From positions 32,050-96,049 of the forward strand of contig NZ_QSCM01000011.1 of assembly GCF_003463065.1 (NCBI RefSeq): 64,000 bases of DNA. The letters are read 5' to 3'. The stretch comes from Blautia sp. OF03-15BH (GTDB lineage Bacteria > Bacillota > Clostridia > Lachnospirales > Lachnospiraceae). Within the stretch, counting starts at the first letter, position 1, and each line of letters starts with the position of its first letter. Positions 43,456 to 50,987 of the stretch are shown here, piece by piece. The translations under genes were made by a program, and so were the position numbers. The notes beneath the pieces are model-generated. The model ran no database searches. It was not told the DNA's origin and saw only the letters and a list, made by a program, of their open reading frames with translations.

Positions 43456-43896
43456 GTGGAACCTAATAGCAGGGAGTTTTATAAGCAATGTTCTTTTCAG
43501 AAGTATTGCAATGCGGTATTGCACAATGAAGCGTGCGACGCTCATAGAGAGCTTCGTACACATAAGGCAAAGGAAGTAACCTTTTCCGACATGACCTTAG
43601 ATGAAGCGCGACAGCTACATACCTTTGATGAATATTTCAAACGGGAAACTGCTGAAACCGTCTTTGAAAAAGCCGGAAAGAAAATCACGCCGAAGTTGCT
43701 TCTTGAAGCAATCCGTACTTTGCCGGAAGAAAAGCGCAAAGCCATATTGCTGTATTATTTCGAGGGAATGAGCGATACAGAAATTGCAGAGTTGCTCAAT
43801 ACACCGAGAAGTACAATACAGTACAGACGGACAAGCTCTTTTGAACAATTAAGAAAATATTTGGAGGAAAATGCTGATGAATGGGACGAATGGTAA
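43456..43896 (+). CDS. Sigma-70 region 4-like regulator (Tn916 Orf7 type)
   Basis: A 146-residue protein. The C-terminal half is a sigma region 4 helix-turn-helix: LPEEKRKAILLYYFEGMSD, then EIAELLNTPRSTIQYRR. The N-terminal half (FYKQCSFQKYCNAVLHNEA) is less conserved. Proteins of this kind in Tn916-like elements promote transcription of transfer and excision genes. I chose GTG 43456 because AAAGGAGGTG is placed 6 bases upstream; the ATG two bases earlier opens a different, unconvincing frame. The following gene overlaps the end by 26 bases. Confidence 0.82.
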   Translation: MEPNSREFYKQCSFQKYCNAVLHNEACDAHRELRTHKAKEVTFSDMTLDEARQLHTFDEYFKRETAETVFEKAGKKITPKLLLEAIRTLPEEKRKAILLYYFEGMSDTEIAELLNTPRSTIQYRRTSSFEQLRKYLEENADEWDEW

Positions 43897-44137
43897 TCAA
43901 CCCGGCTACCCTGAAAATGCCCTTGTTCCTTATCCTGTCATTGTGGCAGCGACAAAGGGCGACCCGGACGCTATGAAAATGGTCTTGCAGCATTTCAGCG
44001 GTTATATAGCCCGTTTATCCATGCGAAAGTTATATGACGAGCGTGGAAATGTTTATTTTGGTATAGACAACGACATTCGGGAACGGCTGCAAGCCAAACT
44101 GATGATGGCTGTCCTCAATTTTAGAACAGAGAAATAA
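43871..44137 (+). CDS. HTH_16-type regulator (Tn916 Orf8 type)
   Basis: An 88-residue protein with the pattern YPVIVAATKGDPDAMKMVL, then YIARLSMRKLYDE and IRERLQAKLMMAVLNF. It is the usual partner of the Orf7-like regulator in Tn916-type elements and a paralogue of the protein at 35158-35427. GGAGGAAAATGCTG precedes the start; ATG 43877 is the alternative start. It overlaps the sigma-like gene, so both are made together. Role: DNA-binding regulator of excision and transfer, by analogy. Confidence 0.8.
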   Translation: MLMNGTNGNQPGYPENALVPYPVIVAATKGDPDAMKMVLQHFSGYIARLSMRKLYDERGNVYFGIDNDIRERLQAKLMMAVLNFRTEK

Positions 44138-44568
44138 CCGCAATCGGCGGTGGAACGTCTTTACTCCCCCTTTTCCGTTCCGCTGCTGACGCGGCAGCAC
44201 AGCCATTTTGAACCTTGACAAAGAAAGCGACGCAAGAGAACGGCGACGCAGCATAAGGCAAATCGGATACGTTCCTTTTGTGCCGAGCCATGCGGTGGGT
44301 ACGCCATGACCTTTTTCTTAACCGAAAAGCGAGCGAGAAATACCACACCGTAAAGTAGGGATAGCACCCTGCGGGCGATAACGCACAGAATATATAATGA
44401 TACTTCCTTACAGCCATAGTCCGAGCGTTAGAAGCGTCGCAGGCAATGGGTAGGGCTTCGGCAGACCGCCGGAGGGGTGCAACTCCCATGAGGTTACGCT
44501 AATAGCCGTCCGATTAAAGCCTATGTCACAGATTGATTTTTGACCCGTTAAGAAAGGGGGACGACAAA
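44138..44568 (+). other. 431-bp stretch without a gene, possible structured RNA
   Basis: No reading frame here has a credible start. The sequence is richer in GC than the neighbouring cargo and contains several short inverted repeats, such as AGGG-ATAGCA-CCCT near 44356 and GGGGTGCAACTCC near 44476. It lies between the Orf8-like gene and xis, where a leader RNA could control excision. I see no known RNA family in it. Confidence 0.4.
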
Positions 44569-44772
44569 TTGAACAATAACGACGTGCCGATTTGGGAAAA
44601 GTACACGCTTACCATAGAAGAAGCAGCAAAATATTTCCGTATCGGAGAAAGCAAGCTGCGGAAACTGGCAGAAGAAAATCCCGTCCCGGACTGGGTAATG
44701 ATGAACGGAAACCGTATTCAGATTAAGCGTAAGCAGTTTGAAAAAATGATTGATACGGTGGACGCAATCTGA
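44569..44772 (+). CDS. xis: Excisionase, Tn916 Xis type
   Basis: A 67-residue winged-helix protein: VPIWEKYTLTIEEAAKYFRI, then ESKLRKLAEENP and NRIQIKRKQFEKMID. This is the Tn916 Xis pattern. Xis binds the element ends and turns the integrase towards excision. I chose TTG 44569 because AGAAAGGGGG precedes it and homologues start at this point. The integrase gene follows after 79 bases. Confidence 0.9.
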   Translation: MNNNDVPIWEKYTLTIEEAAKYFRIGESKLRKLAEENPVPDWVMMNGNRIQIKRKQFEKMIDTVDAI

Positions 44773-44851
44773 TAGTGAAATCGAGCCTTGAATGTGGTAC
44801 AATGTAGTCAAGCATATCAAGGCTCTTTCCATTATGGAAAGGAGCATAACG

Positions 44852-46045
44852 ATGTCGGAAAAAAGACGGGATAATAAAAATCGTATTCTCCGAACCGGAG
44901 AGAGCCAGAGAAAAGACGGAAGATATGCCTACAAATATATAGATACCTTTGGGAAACCGCAGTTTGTTTATTCTTGGAAGTTAGTGCCTACGGACAAAAC
45001 CCCGGCAGGAAAGCGCGACGATATAGCGTTGAGGGAAAAAGAGAAAGAAATCCAAAAAGACCTTGACGACGGTATCGACCATATCGGAAAGAAAATGACG
45101 GTCTGCCAACTCTACGCAAAGCAGATACGCCACCGGGCAAATGTGCGGCATGGTACAAAGCAGGGGCGAAAACAGCTCATGCGGATTTTGCAGGAGGATA
45201 AACTTGGAGCCTGTCGGATTGAAAATGTGAAGCTCTCCGACGCAAAGGAATGGGCGTTACGCATGAAAGAAAAAGGTTACGGCTTCAAGACTATTAACAA
45301 CCACAAGCGTTCCTTAAAGGCTGCCTTTTACACAGCCATACAGGACGATTGTATTCGTAAAAATCCATTTGACTTCCAGTTGAACACCGTCCTTGAAGAT
45401 GATACGGAACCAAAGGAACCTCTATCCCCTACGCAGGAAGCGGCTTTTCTGTCCTTTGTGCAGCATGATAAAGTCTATCAGAAATACTACGACGAGATTA
45501 TCATACTGTTAGGGACAGGGCTTCGCATTTCGGAACTCTGCGGACTGACGGAAGCTGACATTGACTTAGACAAACAGCTTATCAATGTAGACCACCAACT
45601 TTTGAAAATTGCAGACGTGGGCTACTATGTGGAAACACCTAAGACGAAAAGCGGCAACCGGGTTATTCCTATGAGTGAAAAAGTGTTGGAAGCATTTCAG
45701 CGGGTGCTGAACAAACGGAAATATGCACAGCCTATTATTTTAGAGGGCTACACAAAATTTCTGTTCCTTAACCGGAACGGCTTGCCAAAAGTGGCGGTCA
45801 ACTATGAAAGTATGTTCCGAGGACTTGTGAGGAAATACAACAAAACGCAAAAGGTAGCATTGCCAAAAGTAATGACACCGCACACCTTACGCCACACATT
45901 CTGCACCACGTTAGCAAATGCGGGAATGAACCCCAAAGCATTGCAGTACATCATGGGACATTCCAACATCAATATGACGCTGAACTATTACGCGCATACG
46001 ACTTCCGAAACGTCGATAACAGAAATGAAGCGGCTAATTGCATAA
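44852..46045 (+). CDS. int: Tyrosine integrase, Tn916 type
   Basis: A 397-residue tyrosine recombinase. An N-terminal arm-binding domain (RILRTGESQRKDGRYAYKY) precedes the core-binding and catalytic domains. Catalytic residues are visible: R225 in GTGLRISELCG, H344 and R347 in HTLRHTFC, a His in IMGHSNINMTL and the nucleophile Tyr in LNYYAH (Y379/Y380). These numbers match Tn916 Int. GGAAAGGAGC precedes ATG 44852. The gene ends 150 bases from the right end of the element, next to the arm-type repeats. Confidence 0.96.
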   Translation: MSEKRRDNKNRILRTGESQRKDGRYAYKYIDTFGKPQFVYSWKLVPTDKTPAGKRDDIALREKEKEIQKDLDDGIDHIGKKMTVCQLYAKQIRHRANVRHGTKQGRKQLMRILQEDKLGACRIENVKLSDAKEWALRMKEKGYGFKTINNHKRSLKAAFYTAIQDDCIRKNPFDFQLNTVLEDDTEPKEPLSPTQEAAFLSFVQHDKVYQKYYDEIIILLGTGLRISELCGLTEADIDLDKQLINVDHQLLKIADVGYYVETPKTKSGNRVIPMSEKVLEAFQRVLNKRKYAQPIILEGYTKFLFLNRNGLPKVAVNYESMFRGLVRKYNKTQKVALPKVMTPHTLRHTFCTTLANAGMNPKALQYIMGHSNINMTLNYYAHTTSETSITEMKRLIA

Positions 46046-46069
46046 GTAGTAAACGGAGAATTTACTACT
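46045..46069. repeat. Integrase arm-type site candidates, right end
   Basis: AGTAGTAAA (46045-46053) and TTTACTACT (46061-46069) are inverted copies of the word found twice near the left end; a third, imperfect ATACTACTTTT follows at 46074. Their place between int and the right end fits arm-type binding sites. Confidence 0.6.
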
Positions 46070-46141
46070 CCACATACTACTTTTGAACATCAAAACATAC
46101 GGGGATATAAGAAGATTTGAGAGTATCTTCCATAACAAAAA

Positions 46142-46179
46142 ATGCCGGAAAAGCCTGTAACAATAGGCTATACCGGCAT
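46142..46179 (+). terminator. Hairpin at the right end of the element
   Basis: ATGCCGG (46142-46148) pairs with CCGGCAT (46173-46179), and inside AGCCT (46152-46156) pairs with AGGCT (46165-46169). It lies 10 bases before the right-end repeat. It may end the int transcript or shield the element from outside transcription; a run of T is absent. Confidence 0.5.
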
Positions 46180-46196
46180 ATAAGAACTTTTGAAAA

Positions 46197-49089
46197 GATA
46201 ATCAAAAATTACTTTGTGATTTTAAATAAACAAATTGATAAATATTACGAATGGATTATTAGTTCGCAGGAAAAAAGCCTTTTGCTATACAAAATTGAGG
46301 CAATTATGGCGTTTTCAAGTAAACGTATTAACGCTTATGACGTGGCTCAAATGTGTGGAGTTGAACACGACGAGGCGGCGTTTGTTTTAAATGGCTTATA
46401 TCCAATTATTGTATGTGAAGGCGATAGATACTTCGCTTTTCATAATGATGTAAGGCTTTTTTTACAGAATGCAATTATTCACAATTCAAATATAAAAGGA
46501 ATTACCGAATCAATAATTAATCGAATTAAACAGGATAGAGAATTATGGAAATATCGATATGATATCTCTTTTAATTTACTAGTATCTTGTAAGGCCACTG
46601 ATGAGGTGTTGAAACTGATTGATGTTGAATATGTAATGGATTCAGCATTATATGGGATATCGTTTGATAGGATACTTCAGCAGTTTATACTAGCGCACCA
46701 ATTGCCAATGGATAATCTTGAAGAAGTATGCATACATTCAAGTGCAGTGTCTCTTTGTTTGGCACAGTATGCAAATTGCATACAGTATTATGCAAAAGAA
46801 TCGGATTATTTTGAAGCACAAAGTATCAACAAAAAGACTAAAGCGGAAAAATATTGTTTGAATGTTAAAAATGATATAGAGCAAATCATTTTAGATATTG
46901 ATTTTGCTGCTAAGGCTGGATTTGAACGAGGACATAAACTTTTCGATGAATACCTCAGTGGATATAATATAGAGGCATTGTTAAGCGGGGAGCTAAACAA
47001 AGAAACGCTTGTTAAGGCAGGATATATATTTCGATGCTATGGTGCAGATTATATGGATGCTCTTACTGGAAATTCTAACGATTATGTTTATTTTGTAGAT
47101 GGATGGTTAGATGCCAGTGTAAGTATTACATCAAAAGAAGATATCAGGCAAACATTCACTTTTAAATGGTATAATCCAGATTCATTGTATGCATATATTC
47201 ATCAGATTACAGAAGAAAAGAATCTTGAAAAAGAATCATTTGACGAATTGTTGAATATTCTTTTAGGAATGTCTGCATCTATAGAAATAATTATAGAGAT
47301 TTGCACATATGGACTGTTAAACTCATATAAATGCGAAGCTGGGATAGAATATATTGGCAACCATTTAAGTGATATTATAAAAATAGATAGAGATTATAAA
47401 TACGAAGATTTAAGAATAATTTCTTTGATTAAGGCTAACTTGTGCCTGTTTGGTAGGATTGAGGAATCGTTAGTTGAAAAATGTTATAAAGAAATATTGA
47501 ATCTAACTCATAATGGTGAATCACAAAGAGGTTATAAACCAGCATTGGCACAGTATGATATTGCAAAGCATGTTAGTGAACAATTTTATTCGGTGGACAG
47601 AAATGATGTATTATCTAAAGATGATATCTTTTCATTGATTTATTTTGCGGATAAGTACGGTGCTGGATCTGCTCATGATTGTAATGGATATACTGTTATG
47701 AGATTTTTACGTAAAGTATTGGTGAGCTTTTCCGAGCATAACCCCAAGGCAGGAATTATCGATACTATTTGTAAAGCGGTTGTTCAATGTTTGGAATGGG
47801 ATAAGACTCGATTTATTCCGGAGTTTAACAGGTTGTTCTGTATATCAAATGCGCATGCTGATTTTCTAAAAGTTGCAGAATATTGGTGTGGCGAAGATGG
47901 AGTGGCTTGGAGATCAGAATATGATGAGATGGAAGATTTATGTAAAAACATGATACCTGCATTAGAATACTTTGGAGAAAACAAGTTTATAGAGGAAGTA
48001 CGTGAAAAACAGAAATATAGAATGTTTGGCTATGTGGGAAGAAAAGACTATTCGTTAAATGGTTTACTTGATTGTTATAAAAAACTTCCTCTGAATGAAG
48101 AAAAATTATGCTGTTATGGCATGAGACTGTTTTACGTTTCAAATTTAGCGGATTCTATTGGTGATAATAGGTTTTCAAGTGAAGTTGACCGAGAGTTGCT
48201 AGAGGATGCCGTTAAATTGGGGTACAAGTACTGTAATGCATTATTTGAACTAAAAAATACTCCTAAAGGTTTAGTTTATTGGAGAATGAAAGTTCTTGAT
48301 TCTCTATATTGCAATATAGATTTGATTTCTGATGATTCTGAATTAATTGCGTTATACAGACTTACAAATTCATGGATTAAAGAGTATATAGAGAATGATA
48401 GAGAATACAATCGATTGGAAACCTTAAGAAGTTACAATTATGAAATTATTTCTCGCATTTCAAGTTCTGAAATTCGGGAAAAGCTTATGGCAAAAGGATT
48501 GTATGATAAAGCGGAACATAAAGATTTCTCTGTAGAAACAGGAAGGGACTATAATCTCGAAATTATCAATCTTTTAAAAGAAGATGGATATAATGAAAAG
48601 GCGGAAGGAGTAATTCTTACACAAATAGATAAAAGAGAAATCGGATTACATAAGCTGATTATGGAGGCAGGAGATATTATCGCCCAAAAACATATGGAAG
48701 AATATGTAAATAGATGTGTTGTTAAATTTATTCTATCTGAAAGCAAGTATGGTTATATAGGCAGCGGAATTAGCGATGTATTTGAACGTTATTATGAAAT
48801 GTTCAATGATAATACATGGAATCTTTTATTTGAAAATATAGTAACTCGATTCGCAGAAAGTGATTATGGCATAATTGCCTCGTTGTGGGGAGATTTTACA
48901 ATTTTCTCAATTTATTATCTTTCAAGAATAGATAAAGATAAAATAAAAGCTTTATTCGATTGTTTATGTAAAACACATGAAAGTCTTTCTTCGGCGAATG
49001 GAAGAGTAAAAATAAAAGAAGAAAAACTGATATTGGATGAGAATATTACGTCGCTCTCTGATATGGTAAATTTTCAGCTTAATATATGA
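46197..49089 (+). pseudogene. Nuclease-STAND NTPase (Avs-like), 3' part
   Basis: The coding frame of the gene cut at 15616 resumes here (KIIKNYFVILNK) and runs to TGA 49089, about 964 residues. First comes a winged-helix module (YKIEAIMAFSSKRINAYDVA, with YFAFHNDVRLFL), as usual after a STAND core; then about 850 residues of mostly helical, weakly repetitive sequence, the likely sensor. No start codon with a ribosome site exists near the junction; the in-frame ATG at 46117 lies in the element. The reconstructed protein would have 1488 residues. Confidence 0.78.
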
Positions 49090-49128
49090 CTTTGGGTAAA
49101 ATACTTATTCTTAGAAAGGAGGGATTTT

Positions 49129-50280
49129 GTGCCAAAGCAGAAAAAAAGAAGGCTTGCTGATTATTCGACTTCAGAGATGGTAAAGCTTTGCGGAATGAAA
49201 GCCAGCAGTACTTTTGAAAACAAAAGAGATAAAGTCTTTGAGAGATATGAAATAGATCCAACTCTTTTTAAAATGGATTCTAGCATTGAGGGAGGAGAAA
49301 ACTTTTATCCTGTTGTTTGTGCTGAATTATTGGCAATTCTAATAAAAAATTGGGATAAAAACCCTTCAAGTAGAAAAAATGCTAACAGAGATAATGTTAC
49401 AGTGACTCAGATTTGTGATTTTTATAGGGCATTATTAAAAGATGTAGATGATCTTCCAAAAGAATTGAGAGGACTTATATATAAATCTTGCCAGAGTCAT
49501 TTTACTACAAAGCGTCTTGCAATATGGGCGGAAAGAGTAGTAAATGGATTGGCATTATTTACAGAAACGCATATGGATCAACCAGAGGAAAATATAGGTA
49601 AGCTTTGTCAGGCTCTTGCTATTAATTTGGATAAAATGACATACATGGAATACATGAATAATAAGCTTATAGAGGCTGTCCCTTGGATCGCTCAATTTGG
49701 TGTATTTCCAAATCCTTTTAACATGAGTTCTATGCAAAAACCAGCAATAGGTACTCAAAATGTTGGTCTAGACGTTGGCTTGGCAGAGTTGATTAAGGCT
49801 ATTGCATTAGAGATGAATAGCGATAAGGAAGAAATACAGTATGAGTCTATAAAAGATGAGGAATCTGATATTGGCGCTGTAAGGGATGTGTATTACAAAA
49901 TGGTACAGTCATGGTATGTCTCGTCAGAGTTTGAAGAATATACAACAAATACATATTCCAAAGGAGCTTCTGCTTGGAAAAACTGGGCCGAAAAAATTGA
50001 ATCTGGCGAGATGGAGGGTAAAGATGCAATTGTAGCATTTTATGAGAAGCAACTTGCGGAAGCAAAACTAGAAGTTATGGCATTGGAGCAGCGTTTAGAG
50101 GCAATAAAAAATGACGAGCCAGCTATTTTTCCGGTGACTGCTGAGGAAATAGAGGATATTAATGATGCGTACGTAGAGTATTTCGGTGCTAAGTATGGTA
50201 AGCAGACTGATAACCATCGGTATGCAGATGTATATATTGGGCAGATGCTATGGGCATTTTTAACCCAAGAAAATTTTTAA
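49129..50280 (+). CDS. 383-aa protein downstream of the STAND gene
   Basis: I recognise no family. The N-terminus is very basic (VPKQKKRRLADYSTSEMVKL), which suggests nucleic acid binding; a segment near residues 210-225 (VGLDVGLAELIKAIALEMNS) and a coiled-coil-like part near 315-330 (EKQLAEAKLEVMALEQRLEA) follow. The start is GTG with GAAAGGAGGG upstream, 39 bases after the STAND stop; same AT-rich composition. I infer a third member of the same operon. Confidence 0.6.
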   Translation: MPKQKKRRLADYSTSEMVKLCGMKASSTFENKRDKVFERYEIDPTLFKMDSSIEGGENFYPVVCAELLAILIKNWDKNPSSRKNANRDNVTVTQICDFYRALLKDVDDLPKELRGLIYKSCQSHFTTKRLAIWAERVVNGLALFTETHMDQPEENIGKLCQALAINLDKMTYMEYMNNKLIEAVPWIAQFGVFPNPFNMSSMQKPAIGTQNVGLDVGLAELIKAIALEMNSDKEEIQYESIKDEESDIGAVRDVYYKMVQSWYVSSEFEEYTTNTYSKGASAWKNWAEKIESGEMEGKDAIVAFYEKQLAEAKLEVMALEQRLEAIKNDEPAIFPVTAEEIEDINDAYVEYFGAKYGKQTDNHRYADVYIGQMLWAFLTQENF

Positions 50281-50354
50281 ATTTCGTACTTAAGTATTTT
50301 GGAGAAAAACGGTGCTATCCTTAACTTACAAAAAAGAGAAAGGAGCACACTAGT

Positions 50355-50519
50355 ATGATTTATTTTTTGTCTGAATCAGAAAAGAAAACTGCCATTAAAG
50401 AATATGCTAGTCGTCAAAAGACAATTAGACAGCTTGCACAAAAATATGGCGTCTTGTATGAAATAATGCGACGAATAATGGTTAACGCTGGATACTCGAA
50501 TGGGTTGAAAGTAAGGTGA
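50355..50519 (+). CDS. 54-aa helix-turn-helix protein
   Basis: A short reading frame: IYFLSESEKKTAIKEYASRQ, then TIRQLAQKYGVLYEIMRRIM, a clear helix-turn-helix of the resolvase or transposase HTH type. AGAAAGGAGCAC precedes the ATG. A terminator follows 12 bases after the stop. It may regulate the upstream STAND operon or be the remnant of a transposase or recombinase. Confidence 0.6.
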   Translation: MIYFLSESEKKTAIKEYASRQKTIRQLAQKYGVLYEIMRRIMVNAGYSNGLKVR

Positions 50520-50530
50520 AATATGAGTGC

Positions 50531-50566
50531 AACCGGCTGTCCATTTATTAGGACAGCCGGTTTGTT
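50531..50566 (+). terminator. Terminator of the defence operon
   Basis: AACCGGCTGTCC (50531-50542) and GGACAGCCGGTT (50551-50562) form a perfect 12-bp stem with an 8-base loop, followed by TGTTA. It marks the end of the AT-rich operon. Confidence 0.82.
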
Positions 50567-50641
50567 ACCATAAGAATCATAAAAGGGGGAGTGCACGATT
50601 TTCGCGGCTGTCAGATATTTTCGTTATTTTGTAGATTAATA

Positions 50642-50670
50642 TTACAAACAAGTGTTCGCGGTGATATACT
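50642..50670 (+). promoter_or_regulatory. Promoter of a candidate small RNA
   Basis: TTACAA (50642-50647), a 17-base spacer and TATACT (50665-50670). No coding region follows in the next 160 bases, but a closed stem and a terminator do. Confidence 0.55.
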
Positions 50671-50676
50671 TTCAGA

Positions 50677-50836
50677 ATAGTAGCAACTAGAAAAACTCGA
50701 TATGTTTCCGACAACAAGAAGGGTTTAGGTTGCGGATTGAATAAGGGCAAAATGTGCGTAAGCGCAAAATATTGCTACGTTACTCATGAATTACGCTTGC
50801 ACCAAAATGATAGATGCAAGCGTCTTTCTCTATTTT
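50677..50836 (+). ncRNA. Candidate small RNA of about 160 nt
   Basis: Downstream of a good promoter the sequence has a closing stem GTAGCAA (50680-50686) with TTGCTAC (50772-50778), an inner GCAAAATGTGCG/CGCAAAATATTGC region, and then a terminator ACGCTTGCA (50793-50801) with TGCAAGCGT (50815-50823) and a T-rich tail. No credible reading frame lies inside. It sits at the border between the defence operon and the mobilisation module. Confidence 0.5.
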
Positions 50837-50987
50837 AGTTTTGACAGTTCGTTTTCGCAGTCTCGCTCCATGGGGCAAGCTGTTCCAACTGCTCATCTGA
50901 CATTTTATCGTCTGGCCGCTGTGATAAGAGGACGAAAAATCCTATTTGTTCAGCTCTTGTGTTTATAATGGGCAAAGAAGAACCAAA

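Larger units (their letters stand above)
15617..46196 (+). mobile_element. Tn1549/Tn916-like integrative conjugative element, about 30.6 kb
   Basis: The element carries a Tn916-type integrase and excisionase at its right end, a type IV secretion module (VirD4, VirB6, PrgI, VirB4, CHAP hydrolase), TopB, an anti-restriction fusion, MobC with a relaxase, RepA and a cargo of two-component system plus ABC exporter. Ends are placed from the target gene: TTGAAAA occurs at 15610-15616 and at 46190-46196, and joining the flanks restores one frame across the STAND gene (codons ctt gaa aag ata). The exact cut within the 7-base repeat is ambiguous. All modules look intact, so it is probably still mobile. 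A vanB-like cluster is absent. Confidence 0.88.

Noticed and set aside
43316..43579. 87-codon frame overlapping the sigma-like gene
   Set aside because: It starts in the terminator stem; the overlapping GTG-initiated frame has a perfect ribosome site and sigma region 4 motifs.
46117..46196. ATG 46117 as the natural start of the 3' part of the STAND gene
   Set aside because: The first 26 codons lie inside the conjugative element and across its end hairpin; no ribosome site precedes the ATG, and the frame fits the 5' part at 15616.
15617..46196. Integration of the conjugative element at a tRNA gene
   Set aside because: No tRNA-like sequence lies at either end; the target is a T-rich/A-rich stretch in a coding region, as for Tn916-type integrases.
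50786..50968. 60-codon plus-strand frame
   Set aside because: It starts inside the terminator stem of the candidate small RNA and lacks a ribosome site and family resemblance.
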